Of a DNA stretch of 64,000 nt, positions 34,242 through 43,345 are shown in pieces; positions within the stretch are counted from its first letter, which is position 1; each line of letters opens with the position of its first letter. The position numbers and the translations under genes are program-made. The DNA comes from Azorhizobium sp943371865 (lineage in GTDB: Bacteria > Pseudomonadota > Alphaproteobacteria > Rhizobiales > Xanthobacteraceae), in NCBI RefSeq assembly GCF_943371865.1, contig NZ_CALRWL010000002.1:248001-312000 (forward strand), read 5' to 3'. The notes beneath the pieces were generated by a model, which had not been told where the DNA came from, did not search any database, and saw only the letters and a list, made by a program, of their open reading frames with translations.

Positions 34242-36151
34242 CCGACGAATTGATGACGCAGTTCCTCATCGAGGCGCGCGAGGCGGTCGCGAGCGCGGAG
34301 CGCAATCTCGCGGTGCTGTTGCGCCGCCCGGACGATGTCCCGGCATTCGAGAGCTGCTTCCGGGCCGTTCACACGCTCAAGGGCTCCACCGGACTGTTCG
34401 ATCTGGTGCCCATGGGGCTGATCCTGCACGGGGCGGAAGATTTGCTCACGAACCTGCGCACGGCGCGCACGGGTACGGCGGAAGACTTCGAGGCCATCAT
34501 CGGTGTGATCGATCACGTCGATCGGTGGCTCGATGCCCTGGAGCGGACCGGCGTCCTGCCCCGCGACGCGGAGCGCATCGCCACCGCTGACAGCAGCCGG
34601 CTGAGGGAATTGGCCGGGGCGTCTTCCACCGCGGAAGGTGCGCGGAACGGGCCATCGATCCCGTTCCAGATCCCGCCGGCGTTCGCCGGGCACACCGGGC
34701 TGGCCATCCGGTACACGCCGCGCAGCGACTGCTATTTTTCCGGCGATGATCCGCTCGCCATCCTGTCGGCGGTGCCTGGGCTCGTAGATCTGAGGATTTC
34801 GCCGCGCGAACCGTGGGGTGCGCTGGCGGACTATGATCCCTATGCCTGCAATCTGGTGCTGGAGGCGGTCACGTCCGCCAGCCGCAGCGCCGTTGAGGCC
34901 GCGGTCCGATTTGTCGCGGACCAGGTCGAGATTGCTGAATTGGCCGGTGGCCCCGCTCCGGCGCAACCGGGGCCTGAAGGGGTCCGCCGGACCCTGCGTA
35001 TCGACGCCGAACGCATTGATCGGCTGGCGGACATTGCCGACGATCTGGTGATCGCCAAGAATGGGTTTGCCGATCTGGCCAAGCTGGCAGGACGCAAAGG
35101 CGATGCCGAGGCACTGGTGCAAGCGCTGCGCGTGCGGCACGCCCAGCTTGAGCGTCTCGTCATCGACCTGCACGCGGCGGTTGGCCAGGTGCGACTTCTG
35201 CCGCTTGAGTCTTTGTTCAGCCGCTTTCCGCGCCTCGTCCGCGACATTGCACGGACACTGGGAAAGACGGTGGAACTGGAGATCGAGGGCGGGCAGATCG
35301 AGGTGGACAAGGCCGTGGTCGATGGGCTGTTCGATCCACTGCTTCACGTCCTGCGCAATGCGGTGGACCATGGCGTTGAGGACCTGTCCGCCCGTCGCCG
35401 GGCCGGCAAGCCGGATACGGCAGCCATCCGCCTGAGCGCGCGTACGCAGGCCGACCAGGTGGTGATCGAGGTGAGGGATGACGGGGCGGGCATCGATCCG
35501 GCACGCATCCGCGCCTTGGCGGTTGAGCGGTGCCTCATGAGCGGCGCGGCAGCCGATGCGCTGGATGACCGGGCGGCGATCGACCTCATCTTCATTCCCG
35601 GCTTCTCCTCCGCCGCCGAAGTCAGCGCCGTGTCCGGACGGGGCGTTGGCATGGACGTGGTCCGCGACGCGGCGCTCCGCCTCGGCGGAACGGTTGGCGT
35701 TGACAGCCAGAAGGGACAGGGCTCTACCGTCCGGTTTATTTTGCCGATAACGCGCGTTCTGACGCGGGTAATGATCGTCACCTGCGGCGGCGAGCGTTAT
35801 GGTCTGGCGCTGGAGCACATTGTCGAGACGGTGCGGGTGGACGTCGAGCGGATCATTCCGATCCGGAGTGGCAGGGCATTCCGGCTCCGGGACGAGGTGA
35901 TCCCGCTGGTCGCGCTTTCTGCCCTGGTCGGGGTCGGCGGTGCGCCGTCACGCGCCGTCGAGCGGGTCGTTGTGGTGCGCATGGGTGGAGAGCATGTCGG
36001 TCTCATCGTCGATGGGATCACCGACCATATGAACGCCGCGGTGCGCCCCATGAGCGGACTGCTTGCCGCCGCCCCCGGCATGCGCGGGACGGCCTTGCTT
36101 CCCGACGGTGCGGTGCTGATGATCCTCGACATGTCGGAGTTCATTCCGTGA
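34238..36151 (+). CDS. cheA: CheA histidine kinase
   Basis: 637 residues: an HPt domain with phospho-His45 (AVHTLKGSTGLF), a divergent middle region without an obvious CheY-binding P2 domain, dimerisation helices, HATPase (N box LRNAVDHGVED, G1 box VRDDGAGIDP, G2 GRGVGMDVV) and a C-terminal CheW-like domain (about 500-637). Autophosphorylates and passes phosphate to CheB and CheY. Overlaps cheR and the STAS gene by 4 bp. Confidence 0.93.
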   Translation: MTDELMTQFLIEAREAVASAERNLAVLLRRPDDVPAFESCFRAVHTLKGSTGLFDLVPMGLILHGAEDLLTNLRTARTGTAEDFEAIIGVIDHVDRWLDALERTGVLPRDAERIATADSSRLRELAGASSTAEGARNGPSIPFQIPPAFAGHTGLAIRYTPRSDCYFSGDDPLAILSAVPGLVDLRISPREPWGALADYDPYACNLVLEAVTSASRSAVEAAVRFVADQVEIAELAGGPAPAQPGPEGVRRTLRIDAERIDRLADIADDLVIAKNGFADLAKLAGRKGDAEALVQALRVRHAQLERLVIDLHAAVGQVRLLPLESLFSRFPRLVRDIARTLGKTVELEIEGGQIEVDKAVVDGLFDPLLHVLRNAVDHGVEDLSARRRAGKPDTAAIRLSARTQADQVVIEVRDDGAGIDPARIRALAVERCLMSGAAADALDDRAAIDLIFIPGFSSAAEVSAVSGRGVGMDVVRDAALRLGGTVGVDSQKGQGSTVRFILPITRVLTRVMIVTCGGERYGLALEHIVETVRVDVERIIPIRSGRAFRLRDEVIPLVALSALVGVGGAPSRAVERVVVVRMGGEHVGLIVDGITDHMNAAVRPMSGLLAAAPGMRGTALLPDGAVLMILDMSEFIP

Positions 36152-36384
36152 CGGTTTCAGAGGATGGCGCGGTCATTCGCCTTCAGGGGCAATGCCGGGT
36201 TGAGGATGCGGAAGTGGTGACGGCTCTGCTGCTCAACCGCAGCGAGCCGCTGGTGGACCTGTCCGGTTGCGAGAGCATGCATGCGGCGGTCTTTCAGGTG
36301 CTATTGGCGTTTCGACCGAGAATCGTGGGCAAGCCGGAGAACGCCTTCATTCGCGACAGGCTCCTGCCCGCTTTGGCGGGATAG
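36148..36384 (+). CDS. Small STAS-domain-like protein
   Basis: 78 residues starting at a GTG that overlaps cheA by 4 bp. PLVDLSGCESMHAAVFQVLLA matches the core strand-helix of anti-anti-sigma/STAS domains, with Ser or Cys near the usual phosphorylation site. STAS proteins in chemosensory operons may link the pathway to a partner-switching output, but the role here is unknown. Protein is small and divergent, so the family call is moderate. Confidence 0.65.
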   Translation: MTVSEDGAVIRLQGQCRVEDAEVVTALLLNRSEPLVDLSGCESMHAAVFQVLLAFRPRIVGKPENAFIRDRLLPALAG

Positions 36385-36449
36385 GATCTGTCGGCCGGAT
36401 TTGGACGACGGCATCAGTTGGCCCCAGGCGGGCCGGGAGAGAGGAAGTA

Positions 36450-36833
36450 ATGGGAACCACAGTTCTCATCGTGGATGACAGCAAGCTGGCCAGGATCGTG
36501 CTGCGCAAGGCCATCACGGCCTTGCAGCCGGAGTGGGGGACGGTCGAGGCGAGCAATGCCGATGAGGCCGTCGCGGCCATGGACGCCCACACTGTGGACG
36601 TGGCCGTGATCGACTACAACATGCCGGGGCGCGACGGACTTGCGCTGGCGGAAGAACTGCGCCAGCGGTTCCCCGCCATGCCGATCGCCGTTGCGACCGC
36701 GAACATCCAGGACGAGATCATCGCCCGGGCGCGTGCCGCGAAAGCGACCTTCATTCCCAAGCCGGTGACCGAGGACGGCATGCGCGGCTTCCTGTCCGGC
36801 GCCGCGCTCCGCTTGAGATCGCCGGCCACATGA
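36450..36833 (+). CDS. cheY: CheY single-domain response regulator
   Basis: 127 residues from ATG 36450 (GAGAGAGGAAG ribosome site). Acidic pair DD in IVDDSKLARIVL, phospho-acceptor D55 in VIDYNMPGRDG, and the conserved Lys in FIPKPVT. No output domain. It follows the STAS gene by 65 bp and overlaps cheC by 4 bp. Whether it acts on flagella, pili or another output cannot be told, since no flagellar genes are in the window. Confidence 0.9.
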   Translation: MGTTVLIVDDSKLARIVLRKAITALQPEWGTVEASNADEAVAAMDAHTVDVAVIDYNMPGRDGLALAEELRQRFPAMPIAVATANIQDEIIARARAAKATFIPKPVTEDGMRGFLSGAALRLRSPAT

Positions 36834-37465
36834 GCACCGCAGAGATGCTCGATGAACTGGAGCGTGATGCTCTGACCGAGTTGGTGAACATCGGGGTCAG
36901 CCGGGCCGCGGCCAATTTGCGCAAGATGGTCGGAGAGCAGGTCCTGCTCTCCGTGCCTGCGGTCGAGGTCATGGCCCGCGACGTGGCTGCGACCATGCTC
37001 GGGGAACGCGAGAGCGGCGAACTGGTGGCGGTGCGGCAGGACTTCGAAGGCGTGTTTTCCGGTCGGGCATTGCTGATCTTTCCGCAGTCCAACAGCATGG
37101 CCTTGGTCCATGCTGTGACGGGCGGCACGCTGTCTGCCGATGAAGCCGCAAAAATGGAGCACGAGGCGCTGGCCGAGACCGGCAATGTCGTCCTGAACAG
37201 TTGCCTGGCGACCATGGCCAACATGCTGAAGCGGCCCCTGACCATGTCGCTGCCGGAGGTCATGCGCGGTGATGGATCGCAGCTTCTCAGCGTCATGCCT
37301 GCGGAGAAGGACGGCGGCATTGTCCTGTTTCTGTATATCAACTTCGCCATCAACGATCATAATATTCGCGGCTACATTGCGATGCTGATGGATATTCCCT
37401 CGCTTCAGGCGCTTAAGGTCCTGATCGCGGATTTCATCGAGCGCGTGGTCGGAGGCGCGGGGTAA
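36830..37465 (+). CDS. cheC: CheC/CheX-family CheY-P phosphatase
   Basis: 211 residues with two copies of the catalytic E-x2-N motif: ELVNIGVSRAAANL near residue 17 and AETGNVVLNSCLA near residue 117. Two motifs are typical of CheC. It should dephosphorylate CheY-P, and its overlap with cheY supports that. No CheD partner gene is present. Confidence 0.85.
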   Translation: MSTAEMLDELERDALTELVNIGVSRAAANLRKMVGEQVLLSVPAVEVMARDVAATMLGERESGELVAVRQDFEGVFSGRALLIFPQSNSMALVHAVTGGTLSADEAAKMEHEALAETGNVVLNSCLATMANMLKRPLTMSLPEVMRGDGSQLLSVMPAEKDGGIVLFLYINFAINDHNIRGYIAMLMDIPSLQALKVLIADFIERVVGGAG

Positions 37466-37508
37466 GCATGGGCAGCACAATGGCCAAGCCGAGCGGTGCA
37501 TTCCGGCC

Positions 37509-40265
37509 ATGACTGGCAGCACGCCGTCGCATCTCCATCCGGTCACGCCGAACCTCGCGGATGTCCGCGCGCTCGCCGGCCCGCTGTTTGATGCGTTGGC
37601 CACGTCGGGAACGGCGATCACCGTGACCAATCCGCGCCTCGACGACGATCCCATCATCTATGTGAATGCGGCGTTCGAGAGCCTGACCGGCTATGCCGCC
37701 AACGACGTCATCGGCAGGAACTGCCGCTTGCTCCAGGCGGCCGCGACCAGCCGGGATACCGTATCCAGGATTGCGGCGGCGTTGCGCGACACCGGCGTCA
37801 TAACGCTCGATCTGCTCAACCAGCGGCGGGACGGGACACCGTTCTGGAACCGCCTGAGCATCACGACGATCCCCGATTCCTCGGGCGCCCCGGCCTATCG
37901 ATTTGCGACCCAACTGGATGTCAGCGGCGAGTATGCCGACGCCACGCTTGCCGAACAGCTTGAGCTGAACAGGCTGAAGTTGGTCGAGGTGCGGGAGCGG
38001 CTTCGAATTGCCCAAGCGATCTCGGGCGCCGCCGGTGCTTGGGAATGGGACATCGAGGCCGACCGGCTCGTCGGCGACGTTCGCTTCGCCAGCCTTTACG
38101 GGCTGGACCCGGCTGCGGCCGCCAAGGGGCTGCCGACGGCCACGTTCTTTGCGCCGGTGCTGGACGAAGATCGCATGCGGCTGCGGATCGCGGTGGCGGG
38201 TGCGCTAAACGGAGCCGAGGTCTTCGCGCGGGAATATCGTGTGGTCGTGGACGGTGTCATTCACTGGGTTTCGGCGCGGGGACGCATCCAGTTCGACAGC
38301 GATGATCGACCGGTCCGCTTCTCCGGCGTCCTCGCGGACATCACCGACCAGAAACGGGTCGAGGAGCGGCTTCGGGTTGCCCAGACGGCGGGGGGCGTCG
38401 GCTCGTTCGAATACCTCAGCGGCTATGGAACGGCCGAGGTGTCCGAGCAGTTCTGCCGCCTTCTGGGGCTTCATCCTGCCAGCAGCCTTCCGGTGCGGAC
38501 GATCAACGGCCTGGTGGATGCGAACGACCCGCCGCTCATCGAACTCCGGGAAGGCCATCATCCCATCGGGCCCTCTTTCCAGGAATTCCGCATCCGGCGC
38601 GCGGACACCCAAGAGGAACGCTGGCTCGCGTCGCGGGGTGAATATCGGCGCGGCGAGGCCGGCGGCATCCGCTTCACCGGTGTCGTGTACGATATCACCT
38701 CCATCAAGCGGTCCGAGGCGCAGTTGCGGCTTCTCGCCGATACCCTGGAGTTGCGCGTTGCCGAACGCACCGAAGAGCGCGATCGGGTCTGGAATCTGTC
38801 GCGAGACCTGTTGAACGTCATTGGACGCGATGGCGTGTTTCGCGCTGTGAACCCGGCGTGGCAGAGCCTGCTCGGCTACGAGGAGGGCGATTTGATCGGG
38901 CGGTCGGTGTTTGATCTGATCCATCCGGACGATCAGCAGGCCGCGCGGGAAAAGATGAGTGCGCTGGCGCAGGGCGAGGCCATTTCCGATTTCGACTGCC
39001 GCATGCGGGCAAGGGACGGCGCCTATCGCGGAATAAACTGGGCCGGCATGCCGGAGGGCGACACGATCTATGGCATTGGCCGTGATCTCACCCAGAGAAA
39101 AATTTTGGAAGAGCAGCTTCGCCAGAGCCAGAAGATGGAGGCCGTGGGCCAACTGACCGGCGGTTTGGCGCATGATTTCAACAATATGCTCACGGGCATC
39201 CTGGGGGCGATCGACATGGTCCGCCGGCGCATCGCCGATGGGCGCCTTGGCGAAGTCGATCTGTTTCTGGATGCCGCGATGCAGTCCGGGCAGCGTGCTG
39301 CCGCCTTGACCCATCGCCTGCTCGCATTTGCCCGGCGTCAGACCCTCGACAGCCGACCGCTGGATGTCCAGGCGCTCGCGACGTCGATGGCGGAGCTGTT
39401 GCGGCGGACACTCGGCGAGCAGGTGCGGCTTCACATCGACATGCCGGAGAACCTCTGGACCGCCCTTGCGGACGACAGCCAGCTCGAAAGCGCAATCCTC
39501 AACCTGGCCATCAATGCCCGGGATGCCATGCCTCACGGGGGAGATCTGCGGATCTCGAGCCGCAATGTTCGTCTGTCGGAGCGCGATCTGAAGGATAGCG
39601 CGTTTGCCCGCGCGGGGGATTATGTGGAGATCAGCGTCTCCGATACCGGCCTTGGGATCTCCTCGGATGTGCTGACACGGGTGTTCGATCCCTTCTTCAC
39701 CACCAAGCCCCTTGGACAGGGCACCGGACTGGGCCTGTCCATGGTCTATGGGTTTGTCCAGCAGTCCCACGGCCACGTCAGCATCGAGAGCACCGAGGGA
39801 CGTGGAACGACCATAAGGCTCTGCCTGCCGCGGTTCATCGGGAGTGTTCAAGAAGCCGTACCGCCGGTCACCGGCGCGGCCGTTTCGGGAAGCGGAGAGA
39901 CGGTCCTCGTCATTGAGGACGATGTGGCGGTGCGTCTGCTCGTGATCCAGGTGCTGGACGAACTGGGCTACGCGGCGATCGAGACAGCCGACGGTCGCGA
40001 GGCGGTGCCCATCCTGGAATCCGGCAGGGACATCGACCTGATGATCAGTGACGTGGGACTTCCGGGCCTGAACGGGCGTCAGCTCGCGGAAATCGCCCGC
40101 AAGACCCGCCCCGCGCTGCCGATCCTTTTCATGACCGGTTACGCCATGGAAGCTCTGGATCAGAGCCGCTTTCTGGATCAAGGCATGGAGATGATCACCA
40201 AGCCATTCTCCATCGACGAGTTCGGCCGCCGGATCCGGGCGATCATGGGGCGGGGCGCCGGCTAG
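37509..40265 (+). CDS. LOV-PAS hybrid histidine kinase
   Basis: 918 residues. A LOV domain (about 25-140) with photoactive-Cys motif GRNCRLLQ (C72), preceded by ITVTNPRLDDDPIIYVN and followed by NQRRDGTPFWN, all diagnostic of blue-light flavin sensors. Three more PAS domains follow (about 165-275, 290-405 and 430-535), then a kinase core with phospho-His near 556 (GLAHDFNNML), HATPase (VSDTGLGISSD; GQGTGLGLSMVYG) and a C-terminal receiver with Asp near 847 (LMISDVGLPGLNGRQ). It lies 43 bp after cheC in the same direction, likely co-transcribed, so blue light may feed into this chemosensory system. No membrane helices. Confidence 0.92.
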   Translation: MTGSTPSHLHPVTPNLADVRALAGPLFDALATSGTAITVTNPRLDDDPIIYVNAAFESLTGYAANDVIGRNCRLLQAAATSRDTVSRIAAALRDTGVITLDLLNQRRDGTPFWNRLSITTIPDSSGAPAYRFATQLDVSGEYADATLAEQLELNRLKLVEVRERLRIAQAISGAAGAWEWDIEADRLVGDVRFASLYGLDPAAAAKGLPTATFFAPVLDEDRMRLRIAVAGALNGAEVFAREYRVVVDGVIHWVSARGRIQFDSDDRPVRFSGVLADITDQKRVEERLRVAQTAGGVGSFEYLSGYGTAEVSEQFCRLLGLHPASSLPVRTINGLVDANDPPLIELREGHHPIGPSFQEFRIRRADTQEERWLASRGEYRRGEAGGIRFTGVVYDITSIKRSEAQLRLLADTLELRVAERTEERDRVWNLSRDLLNVIGRDGVFRAVNPAWQSLLGYEEGDLIGRSVFDLIHPDDQQAAREKMSALAQGEAISDFDCRMRARDGAYRGINWAGMPEGDTIYGIGRDLTQRKILEEQLRQSQKMEAVGQLTGGLAHDFNNMLTGILGAIDMVRRRIADGRLGEVDLFLDAAMQSGQRAAALTHRLLAFARRQTLDSRPLDVQALATSMAELLRRTLGEQVRLHIDMPENLWTALADDSQLESAILNLAINARDAMPHGGDLRISSRNVRLSERDLKDSAFARAGDYVEISVSDTGLGISSDVLTRVFDPFFTTKPLGQGTGLGLSMVYGFVQQSHGHVSIESTEGRGTTIRLCLPRFIGSVQEAVPPVTGAAVSGSGETVLVIEDDVAVRLLVIQVLDELGYAAIETADGREAVPILESGRDIDLMISDVGLPGLNGRQLAEIARKTRPALPILFMTGYAMEALDQSRFLDQGMEMITKPFSIDEFGRRIRAIMGRGAG

Positions 40266-40424
40266 AGCATCTCCCCGTTCCTTCGAAAAGCTGAAATTCT
40301 CGATCTATCTGTTTTATCGCGTGTTCTTGACGCGAGCCGGGATCCGCTTCGCTCGAGAACGCTCCAGGCTGCGTGTGGGGGACGTGGCCTGCGGGTAAGC
40401 CTTCTGGCGATGGCGGACGCGCGG

Positions 40425-42332
40425 CTACGCTTCTTTGCGGATCGGAACGGGCGCGGGGGCTGGATGGGCATCCGCCACGGCGTGATCGGGCGCCAGAAGC
40501 CGCGCGGAGTTCATGAGAAATGCCAGTTCCGATCCCACATGGATGACCGCGGCCAGCAGCGGGTTGAGATAGCCAAAGGCGGCAAGTCCGATCCCCACGG
40601 CGTCCACCAGCAAGGTGCCGGAGAAGTTCTGCCAGATGATGGCGCGGGTCTTGCGCGCGATCCGCAGGGTTTCCACCAGCTTGAACAGATCATTGCCGAT
40701 CAGCACGATATCGGCGCTCTCCTGGGCGATGTCGGTGCCTGAGCCCATGGCGATGCCCAGGTTGGCCGCGGTGAGCGCGGGGGCATCATTGACCCCGTCA
40801 CCCACCATGGCGACGATGCGACCCTCGGCGACCAGCGCCCGGACGCGCGCCAGCTTGTCCTCCGGCAGCATGTCGGCGACCACGTCGCCAATGCCGAGGG
40901 TGCGGGCCACATGCCGGGCCACCGCCTGGGTATCGCCGGTGAGCAGCACCGTCCGCATTCCCATGGCGTGCAGCGCGGCCATGGCCGCACGTGCCTCCGG
41001 GCGCAACGGATCGGCGACAATGATCTGGCCCGCATAGCGTCCGTCCGCCGCCACCACGATGTCGGACCCCACATGATCCTCGGTTCGGGCCGGAGCGGTG
41101 ATCCCGGCGTCGGACAACAGCTTGCGATTGCCCACCAGCACCGTCCGGCCTTCCACGGAGGCGGTGATGCCGCGGGCGACGGTGTAATGAAAGGCATCGG
41201 TCTCGGGCAGCACGAGCCCCCGTCGTTCGGCTTCCTCCACCACGGCCCGGCCGAGCGGGTGCTCCGAGCGCAGCTCCGCCGCAGCCGCCAGCCGCAGCAC
41301 GTCCGCCGGCTCCACCCCGTCGGCGCATTCGAGCGCGGTGACCCGCGGTTCGCCCATGGTGAGGGTGCCGGTCTTGTCCAGGACCACGGTATCCACCCGG
41401 CCCAGGGTCTCCAGATGGATGCCACCCTTGATGATGGACCCCAGTTTCGCCGCCCGGCCGATGCCGCCAAGGATCGCCAGCGGCGTCCCGGCGGCGATGC
41501 CGCAGGCGCCGGCGACGATGATGACCGAGATGGTATCGCGGATGTTCTGGGTCAGCAGATAGGTGAGAACGGCCGCCCCGAAGGCCACATAGACCAGATA
41601 TCCGGCCAGGCGATCCGCCAGTTTCTGCACCGGCGCCCGGGTCTGTTCGGCCGCCTCGACCGCATCAATGATGCGGCCATAGCTGGTATCGCGCCCCACC
41701 CGCTCAACGCGAATTTCCAGAACCCCCATCTGGTTGATGGAGCCGGCGAACACGGGGGCTCCCTCCGCCTTTTCCGCCGGCATGGATTCCCCGGTGATCC
41801 GTGACTGATCCACATAAGAGTGACCGCCGACCACCGCCCCATCCACGGGCACCTTCTCCCCAGGGCTCACCAGCACCAGATCGCCCGCCACCACCTGCTC
41901 CAGCGGCAATATGGCGATGTCTCCGTCGCGCCGCACGTGCGCGGTCTTGGGGACGAAATCCACCAGATCGCGGATGGCGCTGCGGCCGCGCGCGACGGTG
42001 AGATGCTCCAGTTCCTCCGCCACCAGAACGAACACGGTGACCACCAGGGCGGTAAAGATCTCAGCGATGGCGGCGGCGGCGAGGATCGCGATGGTCATGG
42101 ACAGTTCCATGGTCATCCGGCGGGCCAGTAAATTCAGCGCCGCCTCGCGAAAAATCGGCCACGCGGCAAAAAGCAGAGCGAGAAGGCCGACGACGCTGAC
42201 GGCGGCGACCGGCTCGTACACCTTGAACCAAACCAGTGCGGCGCCGATCACCGCGACCGCAATTCGCAACAGTGCCAAGTGTCCAAAGGGAGGCTGATCG
42301 TGGACGGAGTCGTGCGGTGCGGTCGGCGGCAC
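40425..42332 (-). CDS. Heavy-metal-type P-type ATPase without the CPC motif
   Basis: 635 residues. Phosphorylation site DKTGTLTMGEP (Asp near 319), TGES actuator motif (ITGESMPAEK), ATP-binding HPLG region and hinge VGDGVNDAPAL are all present, so catalytically complete. It has no N-terminal metal-binding domain. The membrane-6 motif, usually CPC, CPH or SPC in P1B pumps, reads GAC (VAGACGIAAGTPLAI), keeping one Cys. Ion specificity is therefore unclear. A decayed relative lies at 24.4-24.7 kb. An AT-rich inverted repeat precedes the gene. Confidence 0.87.
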   Translation of the reverse strand: MPPTAPHDSVHDQPPFGHLALLRIAVAVIGAALVWFKVYEPVAAVSVVGLLALLFAAWPIFREAALNLLARRMTMELSMTIAILAAAAIAEIFTALVVTVFVLVAEELEHLTVARGRSAIRDLVDFVPKTAHVRRDGDIAILPLEQVVAGDLVLVSPGEKVPVDGAVVGGHSYVDQSRITGESMPAEKAEGAPVFAGSINQMGVLEIRVERVGRDTSYGRIIDAVEAAEQTRAPVQKLADRLAGYLVYVAFGAAVLTYLLTQNIRDTISVIIVAGACGIAAGTPLAILGGIGRAAKLGSIIKGGIHLETLGRVDTVVLDKTGTLTMGEPRVTALECADGVEPADVLRLAAAAELRSEHPLGRAVVEEAERRGLVLPETDAFHYTVARGITASVEGRTVLVGNRKLLSDAGITAPARTEDHVGSDIVVAADGRYAGQIIVADPLRPEARAAMAALHAMGMRTVLLTGDTQAVARHVARTLGIGDVVADMLPEDKLARVRALVAEGRIVAMVGDGVNDAPALTAANLGIAMGSGTDIAQESADIVLIGNDLFKLVETLRIARKTRAIIWQNFSGTLLVDAVGIGLAAFGYLNPLLAAVIHVGSELAFLMNSARLLAPDHAVADAHPAPAPVPIRKEA

Positions 42333-42706
42333 GGTGGCCTCCAGTGCCTGTTGAAATCTGGCCGGTTCCAGTGCTCCGACCCTATTCCGATCCCGAGCGC
42401 CAGACCTTAGTTTAGATCAATTCCAGAAAATGATCTATCGGACGGACGGTTCAATGGCTGTCTCCTTTGCGCCCTCGATGCGCCAGGCTCCGCTCTGGGA
42501 TGTCACGCGGGCGGGAGATGTCGCCTTGAGGCCTACGGCGAGAGGCCGGGGCGCGGACACCATCCGCCAGATGCGACACGGCAGGCTGACGTGTGCCGGC
42601 AACGCTGCCGCCGTTTGCCAAGCCGACTTGGCGCGCAAAATGCGTACGACGTCCGTGACCGCAGCCTTGGCGGATTTCCGACGTTGTCGCACAGCAGGAG
42701 CGTATC
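42333..42706. other. Gene-free stretch with an inverted repeat
   Basis: Positions 42413-42437 hold TAGATCA and TGATCTA as perfect 7-bp arms around 11 nt, roughly 80-105 bp upstream of the ATPase start. Beside it, read on the minus strand, TTGATCTAAACTAA is a weak FNR/FixK-like box. No gene is supported in the remaining sequence. Confidence 0.4.
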
Positions 42707-43171
42707 GTGCCCTCATTGCAAGAAGTCTGTACCGTTGTTGCATTGGCACCCACAAAGCCCACCGGACTGGCGGACCTGGGCGTGCCCTTGGTCGCGTCCA
42801 GCGTGGTCAAGAAGGGGCGCGCCCATGAATTCGCGCAGCTAACGGCAGATGGCACGATCGGCCGCCGCTTCCAGGATCTTCGGATCGTCGGGATCCATAC
42901 ACTGGAGGGCGGGGCGCCATCGGCGAAAGTGTTCGTGCAGTTCGAGGTGTTCGGCGACAATACCGCGGTGCTCGCCGACGGAAGCGGCTTCGGAGCGGTT
43001 CTCCATGCGGGAGGGCAGCAGTTGATGCGCCTGTCGTCGAGCAGCCTGTTCCTGCCCTATGCCAATTTCTGGTATCCGAACCGCTTCGTGTTCGACGTGC
43101 CGACGGCCGTTATCGATCAGGTGGATCGTCTCGATTTCATCGCGACCGCAGAAGACGTTCGCAGTCTTTAG
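42707..43171 (+). CDS. Hypothetical protein
   Basis: 154 residues with a GTG start. No signal peptide, membrane helix or family I recognise. The chain alternates beta-prone segments (FQDLRIVGIHTLEGG, FVQFEVFGDNTAVLADG), suggesting a compact beta fold. Base and codon usage match neighbours. It may be functionally linked to the next two unknown genes, which follow in the same direction. Confidence 0.5.
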   Translation: MPSLQEVCTVVALAPTKPTGLADLGVPLVASSVVKKGRAHEFAQLTADGTIGRRFQDLRIVGIHTLEGGAPSAKVFVQFEVFGDNTAVLADGSGFGAVLHAGGQQLMRLSSSSLFLPYANFWYPNRFVFDVPTAVIDQVDRLDFIATAEDVRSL

Positions 43172-43345
43172 AGCGGCGACCGATCGAGCACGGGGCTATC
43201 ATTTGCTGACGGCAAGCTCGCAGACCCCGTGGCATGGAGGTTGCCTGTTCTCAATCGAAGGTGCGTTCGACGTCTCTGCGGGCGGGAGAGGGGCAGAAAA
43301 GGTGAACCGGGGCGCTAGACCATGTGTCCATGACGGCGTTGTGCC

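Noticed and set aside
34217..35818. Long minus-strand open frame opposite cheA
   Set aside because: Low-complexity translation; cheA on the plus strand has all kinase motifs and 4-bp overlaps with its neighbours.
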